DNA from: Colwellia hornerae
GTDB taxonomy: Bacteria > Pseudomonadota > Gammaproteobacteria > Enterobacterales > Alteromonadaceae
Direction: 5' to 3'
Length of the DNA stretch: 64,000 bases
NCBI RefSeq assembly: GCF_007954355.1
Contig: NZ_VOLR01000001.1
Location: 62,001-126,000, forward strand
Of this stretch, positions 7,547 through 17,464 are shown one piece after another. The position numbers were made by a program, and so were the translations under genes. Below the pieces are notes generated by a model. That model worked only from the letters and a program-made list of their open reading frames with translations. It ran no database searches and was not told where the DNA came from. Within the stretch, counting starts at the first letter, position 1, and every line of letters starts with the position of its first letter.

Positions 7547-9577
7547 ATGATCCCTGAAGTAATGCTCCCTGAGTTAGGACATTTCGCCCTTATAATTGGT
7601 TTGGCTTTTGCTATATGTTTAAGCATCATTCCATTAGTAGGCTTGGCAAGTCATCAAGAACGGTTAGTTGGCTATGCTAAACCCTTAACCTTTGGTATGT
7701 TTGCCTTTACAGCCATTAGCCTTATTATTCTCGGTTGGAGCTTTGTCGTTGACGATTTTTCCGTCAAATATATTGCGGGTCATTCTAATTCTCATTTACC
7801 TTATTACTTTAAAATAAGTGCCGTATGGGGCGGACATGAAGGTTCGCTGTTGTTATGGGTTTTCTCACTGACAGCCTGGACTGCCGCCGTCGCTAAATTT
7901 AGTAAGGGCATCGATGAAGCCTTTATTGCACGTGTATTAGCTGTACTGGGTATGGTCGCTGTTGGTTTTATGCTGTTTACGTTATTAACCTCTAATCCCT
8001 TTGAACGCTTGTGGCCAATGGTGCCGACTGAAGGTCGTGATTTAAACCCACTGCTACAAGATATTGGCTTAATTATTCACCCGCCGATGCTTTATTTAGG
8101 TTATGTCGGTTTCTCTGTTGCTTTTGCTTTTGCGGTTGCTGCTTTAATGTGTGGCAAGCTAGATGCTGCTTGGGCGCGATGGGCAAGACCTTGGACTGTT
8201 GCCGCCTGGATATTTTTAACCTTAGGTATCGCTTTAGGTAGTTGGTGGGCTTACTACGAACTTGGCTGGGGCGGTTGGTGGTTTTGGGATCCAGTAGAAA
8301 ATGCTTCTTTTATGCCATGGTTGGTTGGTACGGCACTGATTCATTCCTTAGCGGTGACTGAAAAACGTGGCACATTCAGAAATTGGACCGTATTATTGGC
8401 AATATTTGCCTTTAGTTTAAGTCTATTAGGCACCTTCTTAGTACGTTCAGGGGTTATTACTTCTGTGCATTCTTTTGCTGCTGATCCTGGTCGTGGTTTA
8501 TTTATTTTATTATTGCTGGCGATTGCGGTCGGTGGTTCATTAACGCTTTATGCCTTTAGAGCCAGTACCGTGCAAACCTTTAGTCGATTTGCCTTGTATT
8601 CTCGTGAAACTGCACTGCTTATTTGTAACATTATTTTAGTAGTGGCAACGCTTACCGTCTTGCTTGGTACCTTGTACCCGTTGTTAGTTGATTCTATGGG
8701 CTTAGGAAAAATTTCTGTTGGACCTCCGTATTTTAATGCGGTGTTTGTGCCGATCATGAGTTTTCTTTTTGTCGTTATGGGGATTGGTCCATTAATTCGC
8801 TGGAAAAAAGCTAAGCAAGGTGAATTGCGTAAACAAATGATGAGTCCATTAGTGATCAGCGTTATTGTTGGCATTGCCTTCCCATTTTTGTATGGTGGTG
8901 AATTCGTCCCTTTGGTTACTATGGGTGTAGGTCTAGCCTGTTGGGTTTTTCTGGTCGTTCTAAAAGAGTTAATTAATCAAATAAACTCGGGTAATGATAA
9001 ATGGAACTTCTCTAAGCTGACGTTAAGCCAATGGGGCATGACCTGTGCTCATATGGGAATAGCCATCACTATCGTTGGTGTAACGATAGTATCAGTTTAT
9101 GAAAGTGAAACTAACGTAAAAATGCACGTTAATGAGAAAGTTCAAATTGCTGATACCGATTACGAAATTGCTTTTAAAGGTATTAAACAGGTAAAAGGCG
9201 CCAACTTTAGTGCTGAGCAAGGCCAGATCGAAGTTTATAATGATGGTGAATTTGTTACGCTGTTGAAACCTGAACGTCGCACGTACTTAGTACAAACCAT
9301 GGGAATGACTGAAGCGGGTATTGACCCAGGTTTATTCCGTGATATTTATGTGGCATTAGGAGATCCCTTAGTAGGAAATGCTTGGGCAGTTCGTGTCCAT
9401 TACAAACCCTTTGTTCGTTGGATATGGTTGGGCGCAATATTTATGGCATTTGGTGGGTTTTTAGCGATATTAGACAAACGCTACCGTCGTAAAAAAGTCA
9501 TTAATACTTCAGAGAAAAAGTCGATAAACACAGCTAGCGCTGATGAACTAGCGACAAGTAATCAGGGAAATATGTAA
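7547..9577 (+). CDS. ccmF: Cytochrome c haem lyase subunit CcmF
   Basis: CcmF, with CcmH and CcmI, ligates haem to the CXXCH motif of apocytochrome c. The 676-residue protein is mostly membrane segments and carries the WWD domain GWGGWWFWDPVENASFMPWL, preceded by LQDIGLIIHPPMLYLGYVGF, which holds a conserved haem-ligand His. I chose ATG 7547 because a GGAG lies eight bases upstream and the sequence then begins MIPEVMLPELGHFALI as in the family; an in-frame ATG at 7502 would add 15 atypical residues. It is the first gene of rightward ccmFGHI and overlaps ccmG by one base (TAATG). Confidence 0.96.
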   Translation: MIPEVMLPELGHFALIIGLAFAICLSIIPLVGLASHQERLVGYAKPLTFGMFAFTAISLIILGWSFVVDDFSVKYIAGHSNSHLPYYFKISAVWGGHEGSLLLWVFSLTAWTAAVAKFSKGIDEAFIARVLAVLGMVAVGFMLFTLLTSNPFERLWPMVPTEGRDLNPLLQDIGLIIHPPMLYLGYVGFSVAFAFAVAALMCGKLDAAWARWARPWTVAAWIFLTLGIALGSWWAYYELGWGGWWFWDPVENASFMPWLVGTALIHSLAVTEKRGTFRNWTVLLAIFAFSLSLLGTFLVRSGVITSVHSFAADPGRGLFILLLLAIAVGGSLTLYAFRASTVQTFSRFALYSRETALLICNIILVVATLTVLLGTLYPLLVDSMGLGKISVGPPYFNAVFVPIMSFLFVVMGIGPLIRWKKAKQGELRKQMMSPLVISVIVGIAFPFLYGGEFVPLVTMGVGLACWVFLVVLKELINQINSGNDKWNFSKLTLSQWGMTCAHMGIAITIVGVTIVSVYESETNVKMHVNEKVQIADTDYEIAFKGIKQVKGANFSAEQGQIEVYNDGEFVTLLKPERRTYLVQTMGMTEAGIDPGLFRDIYVALGDPLVGNAWAVRVHYKPFVRWIWLGAIFMAFGGFLAILDKRYRRKKVINTSEKKSINTASADELATSNQGNM

Positions 9578-10143
9578 TGGGTAAGTTAATTCGTTTAATT
9601 CCACTGATATTATTTATCGCTTTAGGAGCTATTTTATTTCGCGGTTTGTCGCTTAATCCTACCGAGTTACCTTCGGCGTTGATTGGCAAAAAATTCCCGG
9701 AGTTTAGCTTACACTCAGTATTAAATGCTGAGCGAACAGTGACAACTGCTGATTTTAAGTCAGGTATTAAACTGGTCAATGTGTGGGGGACTTGGTGTCC
9801 ATCTTGTCGTTATGAGCATGAATACTTGAACGAATTGTCACAAACCAATCGTTTTACTATTTATGGTTTAAATTATGATGATCAACGGGTTGATGCGGCA
9901 AAATGGTTAACCGAGTTAGGTAATCCCTATCAATTTTCAGCCTTTGATGAAGAGGGGAAATTAAGTGTTAATTTAGGCGTTTACGCAGCACCGGAAACTT
10001 TTGTGGTTGATCACAGTAATATTATTCGTAAGCGCTATGCAGGTCCACTGACTCCACAAGTTTGGCAAAATGAATTTGAGCCACTTATTGCTCAAATAGA
10101 AGCAGAATTTTTAGCCTCGTCAACGAGCAAAGGAAGCCAGTAA
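9577..10143 (+). CDS. ccmG: Thiol:disulfide oxidoreductase CcmG (DsbE)
   Basis: CcmG is a membrane-anchored periplasmic thioredoxin-like protein that reduces apocytochrome c or CcmH disulfides before haem attachment. The 188-residue sequence has an N-terminal anchor (about 4-22), the active site WCPSC (residues 73-77), the family's GVYAAPET loop with the cis-Pro at 139, and the DFKSGIKLVNVWGTW approach strand. It starts at the last base of the ccmF stop and its own stop overlaps the ccmH start, so it is translationally coupled in ccmFGHI. Confidence 0.96.
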   Translation: MGKLIRLIPLILFIALGAILFRGLSLNPTELPSALIGKKFPEFSLHSVLNAERTVTTADFKSGIKLVNVWGTWCPSCRYEHEYLNELSQTNRFTIYGLNYDDQRVDAAKWLTELGNPYQFSAFDEEGKLSVNLGVYAAPETFVVDHSNIIRKRYAGPLTPQVWQNEFEPLIAQIEAEFLASSTSKGSQ

Positions 10144-10616
10144 TGATGTTCAGTAAATTGTTAATTGCCGCATGTTTAGCAACGGTTACTTTGTTCAGTT
10201 CATCGGTTTTAGCTAGCCCCGTTGATACTTATGTCTTTAAAGATAAGGTCACCGAAATTCGTTTTAATGCCCTCAATAAAGAATTACGTTGTCCAAAATG
10301 TCAAAATCAAAATTTGGCCGATTCTAATTCACCTATTGCTGCAGATTTGCGCCGTGAAGTTTATGACATGCTTCAACAAGGCAAGGCTGATATGGAAATT
10401 GTTGATTTTATGGTGTCGCGCTACGGTGAGTTTGTTTTATATCGTCCTAGGGTCTCTAGCTTAACTTATCTTTTATGGTATGGCCCAGCAGGGTTATTAT
10501 TTATTGGTGTGATAGTCGTTGTTATTATTCTTCGTCGAAAGCCAGTTAAAAATGCCCAAAAACCATTAAGCAATGATCAAAAAAATAAACTTGATCAAAT
10601 TCTAAAGCATAAATAA
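10143..10616 (+). CDS. ccmH: Cytochrome c maturation protein CcmH
   Basis: CcmH is a periplasmic, membrane-anchored thiol protein of the haem ligation complex. The 157-residue product has a signal peptide (cleavage probably after Ala24, VLA-SPVD), the redox motif LRCPKCQ with Cys50 and Cys53, the NLADSNSPIAADLRREV helix typical of the family, and one membrane span near residues 100-124. It corresponds to the short CcmH/NrfF/CycL form, with the TPR part encoded separately by the next gene. Confidence 0.96.
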   Translation: MMFSKLLIAACLATVTLFSSSVLASPVDTYVFKDKVTEIRFNALNKELRCPKCQNQNLADSNSPIAADLRREVYDMLQQGKADMEIVDFMVSRYGEFVLYRPRVSSLTYLLWYGPAGLLFIGVIVVVIILRRKPVKNAQKPLSNDQKNKLDQILKHK

Positions 10617-10625
10617 GGCTGTCTC

Positions 10626-11891
10626 ATGGAATTAATTTTTATCATTATCGTTTTTTTATTGCTGATATTAGCAGTAGTGTGGGCACCTTTTATCAAACAG
10701 CACCAAAATAACATCTCGATTGATGACACTCAGCGTGATGAAACCAATGTGCGTTTATATCATGAACATAAAGCTGAGATAGAAAAAGACTTTCAGCAAA
10801 AAAATATTGATGATGAAAATTACCAATATTTATTAACTGAGCTTGATAATACTTTATTGCAAGATATGGAAAATCAGGATCTTGCAGATAAAGCGCCACA
10901 AGAAACTAAAGTATTGGCTATGGCCTGGCCTGTTGGCTTGTCTGTTTTTATTTTAGCTTTTAGTTTTTACTTATATGCCGAAATAGGCACTTATGAAAAA
11001 CTGACAACAATGACCCCCCAAGAGCCAATGCAGCAATCGGTTAATGCTGAACAGCAAACTATTAATGAAATAAAGCGCTTAATGGATGTCACTAAAACCG
11101 AACCAGATAACTCAGATGCGTGGTACCGCTTAGGCCAGTCTTTGGTGACTGTAGGTGAATTTGACAGTGCAGTAAAAGCTTATGACCAAGTCTTACGCAT
11201 AGAAGGCCCACAAGCCGATGTTTTTGGTGCTAAAGCCCAAGCGATTTACTACAAGAACGAGCAAAAAATTGATGAAAGGGTGCAAGGATTTATTGATCAG
11301 GCTTTAGCAATAGACGCTAATGATCCCTCAACAAATATATTATTAGGTATGCATAGTTTTGTTGCCGGTAATTATCAAGTGGCTATTTCTCATTGGCAGC
11401 GTGTTGTCGATTCAGATAAAAAGAATGTCAACAAACAAGCATTAATTGAAGTTATTGATGAAGCGAAAAAGCGTCTTGCCCAACCGAATATGGCAGACGA
11501 CAGCAGTAATCAAATTGAGTCAAATGTTGTCGGTCCCCAGCTAACGGTTAATGTTACATTAAGTGATAAAATACAAGCATTGTTGTCACTTGGCGATGAT
11601 AAAACGGTTTTTATCTATGCGATATCTGCAGATACTTCGCGGGGGCGTATGCCTCTTGCCGCGGTTAAATTAGTCGCAAGTGATTTACCGATAACCATAG
11701 TACTTAATGATGCAAGTGCAATGACGCCACAAGCTAAGTTGAGTGATGTCGATGTGGTGCACATTTATGCAGTCGTTTCCGCTGCAGGTGGTGCTGGTAT
11801 TAAATCAGGTGATTTTAAAGCTGAACTTAACAATGTGGCAGTAACGACTACAGAGCAATTAAATTTAGTCATTAGTAATATCGTTCAATAA
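10626..11891 (+). CDS. ccmI: Cytochrome c maturation TPR protein CcmI
   Basis: CcmI captures the C-terminal end of apocytochromes for the CcmF/H ligase. The 421-residue protein has a first membrane span at residues 1-20, a cytoplasmic coiled segment, a second span near 96-118 (VGLSVFILAFSFYLYAEIG) and a periplasmic TPR domain (DNSDAWYRLGQSLVTVGEFD, DAFGAKAQAIYY-like, NDPSTNILLGMHSFVAGNYQ). The C-terminal domain (about 310-421) is a beta-rich extension seen in gammaproteobacterial CcmI. Starts nine bases after ccmH. It ends the ccmFGHI operon; an imperfect hairpin without a T-run lies at 11920-11958. Confidence 0.93.
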   Translation: MELIFIIIVFLLLILAVVWAPFIKQHQNNISIDDTQRDETNVRLYHEHKAEIEKDFQQKNIDDENYQYLLTELDNTLLQDMENQDLADKAPQETKVLAMAWPVGLSVFILAFSFYLYAEIGTYEKLTTMTPQEPMQQSVNAEQQTINEIKRLMDVTKTEPDNSDAWYRLGQSLVTVGEFDSAVKAYDQVLRIEGPQADVFGAKAQAIYYKNEQKIDERVQGFIDQALAIDANDPSTNILLGMHSFVAGNYQVAISHWQRVVDSDKKNVNKQALIEVIDEAKKRLAQPNMADDSSNQIESNVVGPQLTVNVTLSDKIQALLSLGDDKTVFIYAISADTSRGRMPLAAVKLVASDLPITIVLNDASAMTPQAKLSDVDVVHIYAVVSAAGGAGIKSGDFKAELNNVAVTTTEQLNLVISNIVQ

Positions 11892-12015
11892 TTTAAAAAT
11901 AGTATGGGTTTGAGCCTTTTAACACATCAGATTGAGCTGATTCTTGTTTGGTGTGTTAGGGTAAACGAACCCGTAGTGTTTTTGTCGTAATTTAAAACAA
12001 TAGAGTATCGTATTC

Positions 12016-13044
12016 ATGCCTAAATTTAGTGGACGTTTTCACGGCCGTACCAAAGAAATACATAATAAAACTGCAAAAGTTGGTGTGTTGCTCACTAACC
12101 TTGGTACACCTGAGGCTCCGACCGCTTCGGCTTTGAGACGTTATTTAGGTGAGTTTTTATCTGATCCTCGGGTCGTTGAAATACCTCGACTTATTTGGTT
12201 GATAATTTTGCATGGCATTATTTTACGGGTCAGACCTAAAAAATCAGCCAAACTATATGAAAGTATTTGGACACCATCAGGCTCACCTTTACTGGTTATT
12301 AGCCAACAGCAAAAAGATGAAGTTGCTAAAGTCCTTACAGAAAAATATGGTGATGATGTCAGAGTTGAGCTGGCAATGCGCTATGGCAAGCCTTCAATTA
12401 GCGAGGCTTTAGATAGATTGCAACTTGCTGGGGTAAGTAAAATAATTACTTTACCTCTGTATCCACAATATGCGGGGCCGACGGTGGGTTCTACTTTTGA
12501 CGCGGTCGTTAATAAAATTAAGTCGTGGCGTTGGATCCCAAGTTTAAGTTTTATTAGTGGTTATCATGACAATCCTAAGTACATAGCAGCGCTTGCTGAA
12601 AGTGTAAACAAGCATATTGCCGAGCATGGTAAGCCCGATAAGTTGGTGTTATCTTTTCATGGCATGCCTAAATATTTCTTAGAGCAGGGCGACCCTTATT
12701 ATTGTTGTTGTGCAAAGACAACACGTTTATTAATGGCAGCGTTAGCCTTTACTGAGGATGACTTTGTGATGACTTTTCAGTCACGTTTTGGTAAAGCAGA
12801 GTGGTTACAGCCTTATACCGATGTAACGCTTATCGATCTTGCGGCTAACAATAAGCATGTGGCTATTATTAGCCCAGCATTTAGTGCGGATTGTTTAGAA
12901 ACATTAGAAGAATTAGTACACGAAAACCGTGATATGTTTATTGGTGCTGGTGGCGAAACGTATCATTACATTCCAGCCTTAAATACAGATGAAATGCACA
13001 TTGATGCAATTGTAGATATCATTTCTGCAGAGATAACCCACTAA
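12016..13044 (+). CDS. hemH: Ferrochelatase HemH
   Basis: HemH inserts ferrous iron into protoporphyrin IX, the last step of haem synthesis. The 342-residue sequence shows VGVLLTNLGTPEAPT, the catalytic His215 in LSFHGMPK, the GDPYYC segment and FQSRFGKAEWLQPYTD, then SPAFSADCLETLEEL with the conserved acidic residue. Three consecutive Cys (230-232) occur in the C-x-C region where some ferrochelatases bind a 2Fe-2S cluster; whether this one does is unknown. Location after the ccm genes links haem production to cytochrome c assembly. It has its own upstream region of about 120 bp. Confidence 0.96.
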   Translation: MPKFSGRFHGRTKEIHNKTAKVGVLLTNLGTPEAPTASALRRYLGEFLSDPRVVEIPRLIWLIILHGIILRVRPKKSAKLYESIWTPSGSPLLVISQQQKDEVAKVLTEKYGDDVRVELAMRYGKPSISEALDRLQLAGVSKIITLPLYPQYAGPTVGSTFDAVVNKIKSWRWIPSLSFISGYHDNPKYIAALAESVNKHIAEHGKPDKLVLSFHGMPKYFLEQGDPYYCCCAKTTRLLMAALAFTEDDFVMTFQSRFGKAEWLQPYTDVTLIDLAANNKHVAIISPAFSADCLETLEELVHENRDMFIGAGGETYHYIPALNTDEMHIDAIVDIISAEITH

Positions 13045-13390
13045 CTAAAATAGACACCGTATTTTATAGTATTGTTGATACCTTTAACGGCTATTTTCGC
13101 TCTGCTATTTAATGACGGTGTCACAATGCTAAGCCTGCTTTAATTAACCCGCTTCTTTTCATTCATTAATAAAACACTGTGGCTTTGCCAATAACCCGCT
13201 TTTAAAGTGCGATTTAACCGCCACAGCTGTCAAAAATAAGCGCATAGCAATGAGATCACCTACTATCGATCAATTACCGATGCGTTTTTGATGATGCTTA
13301 GTGATGACTTTATTAATGAGTTTGAGAGCAAAGGGATGTTTGACGGTAAGTGCAGATTATAAAGAGCGTGGTAGGTTAAATTTAACTATA
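13045..13390. other. Intergenic region without a recognised gene
   Basis: No ribosome-binding site plus coding frame was found. One short open frame (about 13280-13371, containing MLSDDFINEFESKG) could be the tail of a vanished gene, but I cannot identify it. GACACCGT near 13053 is repeated inverted at about 13114-13122, forming a possible long-loop hairpin after hemH. Confidence 0.4.
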
Positions 13391-13428
13391 AAAAAAAGCG
13401 CAACAATTTTCATTGTTCCGCTTTTTTT
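13391..13428. terminator. Strong bidirectional intrinsic terminator after the cold-shock gene
   Basis: AAAAAAAGCG-c-AACAAT pairs with ATTGTT-c-CGCTTTTTTT around TTTC. It ends the leftward cold-shock transcript. A perfect palindrome GGATCTTAAGATCC (13433-13446) and a second small stem (AATAACGA / TCGTTATT, 13450-13471) lie between it and the stop codon. Confidence 0.85.
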
Positions 13429-13469
13429 ATTCGGATCTTAAGATCCTTTAATAACGACAATAATCGTTA

Positions 13470-13679
13470 TTAAGAAGCAATTACGTTTTCAGCTTCAGGA
13501 CCTTTTTGTCCTTGCTTGATAGTAAAAGTAACAGCTTGGCCGTCAGTTAGTGTACGGAAACCGTCACCAGAGATAGCGCTGAAGTGAACAAAAACGTCAG
13601 GTCCGTTATCTTGCTCGATGAAACCGAATCCTTTAGATTCGTTAAAAAATTTTACTTTACCAGTTACTGAATCAGACAT
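13470..13679 (-). CDS. Cold-shock protein of the CspA family
   Basis: This 69-residue single-domain cold-shock protein binds single-stranded RNA/DNA and acts as an RNA chaperone. It has the RNP1 motif KGFGFIEQ and RNP2 motif VFVHF, and the [14 protein letters not shown] start usual for CspA/CspC/CspE. I do not assign a specific csp letter because paralogues are too similar. An approximately 220-nt leader and a strong terminator indicate a stand-alone transcript. Confidence 0.95.
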   Translation of the reverse strand: MSDSVTGKVKFFNESKGFGFIEQDNGPDVFVHFSAISGDGFRTLTDGQAVTFTIKQGQKGPEAENVIAS

Positions 13680-13915
13680 GTCAACATTTCCCGTAGGTCA
13701 TTAATTAAAAAATAGTAATAAAGTGGATTATCCACTATGAAATATACGGAGTAAATGCTCTCTACCTATAAAAGTACAGACAGAGAAAGGTTTCCAATAA
13801 CACAAACTAGTAGCGTCTGAGGTTAATCAATAATCGACCTTGTTAAATTAAGGTAAATAGTTGAAATATCCTTCTCCCGAAACGCAAAAACTCAACGCGA
13901 AAGTATGTTAGCACA
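13680..13915 (-). promoter_or_regulatory. Long 5' leader and probable promoter of the cold-shock gene
   Basis: On the minus strand an extended -10 like sequence TGC-TAACAT lies at 13905-13913 (plus-strand coordinates), which would give a leader of about 220 nt. Long structured leaders that act as RNA thermosensors are typical of cold-inducible csp genes in enterobacteria. The promoter call is by eye and no -35 box is clear. Confidence 0.4.
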
Positions 13916-13973
13916 ATCTTTTCTTGAAATCCTATAAAAATCTTAAGATTTGATGACTTTTTTATGACATAAA

Positions 13974-13997
13974 AAAGCCAGCTAAGATGCTGGCTTT
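13974..13997 (-). terminator. Intrinsic terminator downstream of valS
   Basis: AAAGCCAGC pairs perfectly with GCTGGCTTT around TAAGAT, and on the minus strand the stem is followed by a T-run. It separates valS from the cold-shock promoter. Confidence 0.8.
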
Positions 13998-14007
13998 ATT
14001 GAATATT

Positions 14008-14040
14008 TATAACTGATAATCATTATTATTATCAGTTATA
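14008..14040. repeat. Perfect 13-bp hairpin just after the valS stop
   Basis: TATAACTGATAAT (14008-14020) and ATTATCAGTTATA (14028-14040) are exact complements around a 7-nt loop. It lies 12 bp past the valS stop and forms a tandem pair with the GC-rich terminator stem at 13974. It may protect the valS 3' end or help termination. Confidence 0.7.
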
Positions 14041-14052
14041 AAATAAACTACG

Positions 14053-16935
14053 CTACAAGGCTGAAATTTGTACCATTTGCTCAGCAAGCTTGGCTAAGGC
14101 CGACTCGGCATCGGCTAGCTTAGCTTTTTCTTTGTTGATTACTGCCTCCGGTGCTTTACCAACAAACTTTTCATTGCTGAGTTTACCGCGGGTTCTTTGA
14201 GCGTCTATCTCTAGTTTATCAATCGCTTTTGTTAAACGAGCCAGTTCAGCTTCTTTATCAATTAACCCCGCCATTGGAATTAATACCGATAAATCGCCAA
14301 CAACAGCGGTAGCTGAAAGTGGCGCATCGTCGTTATCGGCTAATACCGTAATACTGTCAAGTTTGGCTAAGGCACTTAAAAATTGTTGATTTTCATCTAA
14401 GCGACGTTGGTCATTAGCATTAACATTTTTAAGCAATACCGGTAACTCTTTACTTGGTGAAATGTCCATTTCGCCGCGAATATTACGAATAGCAACAATA
14501 AACTGTTTTACCCACTCTAAATCGTCAATGGCGGTTTGGTCACATTGACTTTCGTCAAACTGTGGAAAACGCTGCACCATAATACTGGCACTTTCATTAC
14601 CTTTATCATCAGCAACAAAGTTACTTAATGGCACAACACGTTGCCAAATTGTTTCAGTGATAAATGGCATAATAGGGTGCATTAAACGTAATAAGCTTTC
14701 GAGTACGGTTACTAAGGTATGACGAGTACCACGTTGCTGTGCTTCGCTCCCTTTAAATAATACCGGTTTGGTTAACTCGAGGTACCAATCACAAAATTGG
14801 TTCCAAGTGAACTCGTACAATGCTTGTGAAGCTAAATCGAAACGAAAGGCTTCAAAAGATTCATGGACAGTTTTTACCGTTTGCTGAAATTGACCTAAGA
14901 TCCAACGGTCAGCTAATGAAAATTCCATTTCACCTTGTTGACCATTCACGATTTTACCGCAGTCTTGCTCTTCGGTATTCATTAATACATAACGACTCGC
15001 ATTCCATAGTTTATTACAGAAATTACGGTAACCGTCTAAGCGTTTCATGTCCCAGGTAATGTCACGTCCCGTAGAAGCAACAGAGGTTAAGGTAAAGCGT
15101 AATGCATCAGTACCATGTGCTTCAATGCCTGCTGGGTATTCTTTCTTGGTCAGCTTAGTTATTTTTGCTGCCAGTTTTGGCTGCATCATATTGCCGGTGC
15201 GTTTTTCTAATAATTCGTCAAGGGCAATACCATCAATCATATCAAGTGGATCAACCACATTACCTTTTGATTTACTCATCTTATCGCCATTTTCATCGCG
15301 GATAAGACCGGTAACGTAGACTTTTTTGAACGGTACTTGTGGCTGACCATTTTCATCTTTAATAAAATGCATGGTCATCATGATCATGCGGGCAACCCAG
15401 AAGAAAATAATATCAAAGCCGGTAACGAGCACGTCAGTTGAGTGGAATTTTTTAAGATCTTCCACATTACTTGGCCAACCTAAGGTTGAAAACGTCCATA
15501 ATGCTGATGAGAACCAAGTATCGAGCACATCATCGTCTTGCTTTAAAACAATATCGGCTGATAGTGTGTATTTAGCACGCACTTCTGCTTCGGTTCTGCC
15601 CACATAAACACCGCCATTTTCATCGTACCAGGCTGGAATTCTATGTCCCCACCAAAGCTGACGAGAAATACACCAGTCTTGAAGGTCACGCATCCAAGCG
15701 TTGTACATATTTTCATACTGTTTAGGTACAAATTCAATTTGACCAGTTTCTACCGCGGCAACGGCTGGGCCAACTAAAGGTGCGGTGCGAACATACCATT
15801 GGTCGGTTAATAACGGCTCAATAATGACACCTGAACGATCACCATAAGGTGCGACTAAATCATGATCTTTTACTTCAACCAGTAAACCTAACTCGTCAAA
15901 TTTAGCGACAATGGCTTTGCGGGCCACAAAACGGTCGAGTCCTGCAAATTCACTCGGTAATTCAGTACTGTAGGCAGTCGATGGCTCGCCATTATTTTTA
16001 TAAACTTCGGCGCTTGCTAAGATAGCCGCATTTTTATCTAAAATATTGATGAGAGGCAAGTCATGACGTTTACCGACTTCATTATCGTTAAAGTCATGAG
16101 CAGGTGTGATTTTCACACAACCTGAACCTTTAGTCATATCAGCATGGTCGTCGCCAACAATAGGGATTAAACGATTAACCAAAGGTAATAAAATATGCTT
16201 ACCGATCAGATTTTTATAACGATCATCTTTAGGGTTTACCGCGACACCGGTATCTCCTAAAACAGTTTCTGGTCGAGTTGTTGCTACCACTAAGTAGTCT
16301 TTACCTTCAGCGGTTTTAACGCCATCAGCCAAAGGATAGCGTAAGTACCACATGTGACCTTTTTTATCTTTGTTCTCAACTTCTAAATCAGAAATCGCGG
16401 TATGGAATTTTGGATCCCAGTTAACTAAGCGTTTGCCACGATAAATTAAGTCGTCTTCAAATAAGCGTACAAAGACTTCTTGTACCGCTTCAGACATGCC
16501 ATCGTCCATAGTGAAACGTTCGCGCGACCAATCAATAGAGTTACCTAAACGGCGCATTTGTTTACCGATAGTGCCACCAGACTCGTCTTTCCATTCCCAC
16601 ACTTTATCAATAAAAGCTTCACGGCCGTAGTCGTGACGTGTTTTATCTTCTTCAGCAGCAATTTTGCGTTCTACTACCATTTGCGTGGCGATACCTGCGT
16701 GATCCATGCCGGTTTGCCATAAAGTATTTTTACCTTGCATACGTTGATAACGTATTAAGGTATCCATAATAGTTTGTTGGAACGCGTGTCCCATATGCAA
16801 ACTACCGGTAACGTTTGGTGGTGGTATAGCAATGCTATAGCCATCTCCTTCGCCAGTTGGGCTAAAATAACCTTGCTCTTCCCAACTTTGATAAAGAGAC
16901 TGTTCGATTTCTGAAGGATTGAATGTTTTTTCCAT
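14053..16935 (-). CDS. valS: Valyl-tRNA synthetase
   Basis: ValS charges tRNA-Val and edits mischarged threonine. The 960-residue protein matches the family length (about 950). The class I signature HMGH is at residues 47-50 ([13 protein letters not shown]), the KMSKSKGN loop is in the catalytic core, the editing domain carries [17 protein letters not shown] and GTDALRFTL follows. A C-terminal coiled-coil ([20 protein letters not shown], then [12 protein letters not shown]) is the tRNA-binding arm typical of ValS. The gene follows holC by 12 bp in the conserved pepA-holC-valS order. Confidence 0.98.
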   Translation of the reverse strand: MEKTFNPSEIEQSLYQSWEEQGYFSPTGEGDGYSIAIPPPNVTGSLHMGHAFQQTIMDTLIRYQRMQGKNTLWQTGMDHAGIATQMVVERKIAAEEDKTRHDYGREAFIDKVWEWKDESGGTIGKQMRRLGNSIDWSRERFTMDDGMSEAVQEVFVRLFEDDLIYRGKRLVNWDPKFHTAISDLEVENKDKKGHMWYLRYPLADGVKTAEGKDYLVVATTRPETVLGDTGVAVNPKDDRYKNLIGKHILLPLVNRLIPIVGDDHADMTKGSGCVKITPAHDFNDNEVGKRHDLPLINILDKNAAILASAEVYKNNGEPSTAYSTELPSEFAGLDRFVARKAIVAKFDELGLLVEVKDHDLVAPYGDRSGVIIEPLLTDQWYVRTAPLVGPAVAAVETGQIEFVPKQYENMYNAWMRDLQDWCISRQLWWGHRIPAWYDENGGVYVGRTEAEVRAKYTLSADIVLKQDDDVLDTWFSSALWTFSTLGWPSNVEDLKKFHSTDVLVTGFDIIFFWVARMIMMTMHFIKDENGQPQVPFKKVYVTGLIRDENGDKMSKSKGNVVDPLDMIDGIALDELLEKRTGNMMQPKLAAKITKLTKKEYPAGIEAHGTDALRFTLTSVASTGRDITWDMKRLDGYRNFCNKLWNASRYVLMNTEEQDCGKIVNGQQGEMEFSLADRWILGQFQQTVKTVHESFEAFRFDLASQALYEFTWNQFCDWYLELTKPVLFKGSEAQQRGTRHTLVTVLESLLRLMHPIMPFITETIWQRVVPLSNFVADDKGNESASIMVQRFPQFDESQCDQTAIDDLEWVKQFIVAIRNIRGEMDISPSKELPVLLKNVNANDQRRLDENQQFLSALAKLDSITVLADNDDAPLSATAVVGDLSVLIPMAGLIDKEAELARLTKAIDKLEIDAQRTRGKLSNEKFVGKAPEAVINKEKAKLADAESALAKLAEQMVQISAL

Positions 16936-16947
16936 GGGAATGACTAC

Positions 16948-17427
16948 TTAACTTGATTGAAGTGCATTAATTGACTTTGACTGTTGTGGCGCGGTTTGAT
17001 TATCCACTTGAAATCCCCATTGACGATAGCCTTTATAGCGCTCTCGAGCTTGTTGTTTTAGGGTTTCATCACTGGGTACAAAGTCAACAATGTGTGAAAA
17101 CTGATTAGCAAAGTGAGGCACTGTGCTGGTTAAATTTATTAAAATAGCGCGGCGGTTAGTGGGCGGTTGCCAACTAATTTCAACAGCAGCGCCATTTTTA
17201 GGGCCTTCGCCCGGTAAATTGTGAGGAACAAAACTGTCAGGTTCAAATGCCCAAAGTAGTTCATCCAATTGATGAGCCATCTGTTGATCGGCGCAGTAAA
17301 TAAATACCCGCTGATTTTGGCGATAAAAATTAGCAGCCTGCAAACAAGCATGAGCATGCGACTGTTCAGCCACCTGCTCATGCTTTGCATCTTCTTCAAG
17401 CAAATAAAACATTACTTGTGTTTGCAT
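16948..17427 (-). CDS. holC: DNA polymerase III chi subunit HolC
   Basis: HolC is the chi subunit of the clamp loader and links it to single-strand binding protein. The chosen start (ATG 17427) has an AAGGAAC ribosome site and begins MQTQVMFYLLEED, giving 159 residues, close to E. coli chi (147). An upstream in-frame ATG at 17490 would overlap the pepA stop and add 21 basic residues. Family features include HACLQAANFYRQNQRVFIYC, LDELLWAFEPDSFVPHNL and GEGPKNGAAVEISW. It lies between pepA and valS as in many gammaproteobacteria. Confidence 0.93.
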   Translation of the reverse strand: MQTQVMFYLLEEDAKHEQVAEQSHAHACLQAANFYRQNQRVFIYCADQQMAHQLDELLWAFEPDSFVPHNLPGEGPKNGAAVEISWQPPTNRRAILINLTSTVPHFANQFSHIVDFVPSDETLKQQARERYKGYRQWGFQVDNQTAPQQSKSINALQSS

Positions 17428-17464
17428 GTTCGCGTTGTTCCTTTTATTTCTTTTAAATCTTAAA

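Noticed and set aside
13280-13371. Short frame containing MLSDDFINEFESKG as a gene or transposase tail
   Set aside because: Too short, no start site, and no family recognised; noted only as a possible remnant.
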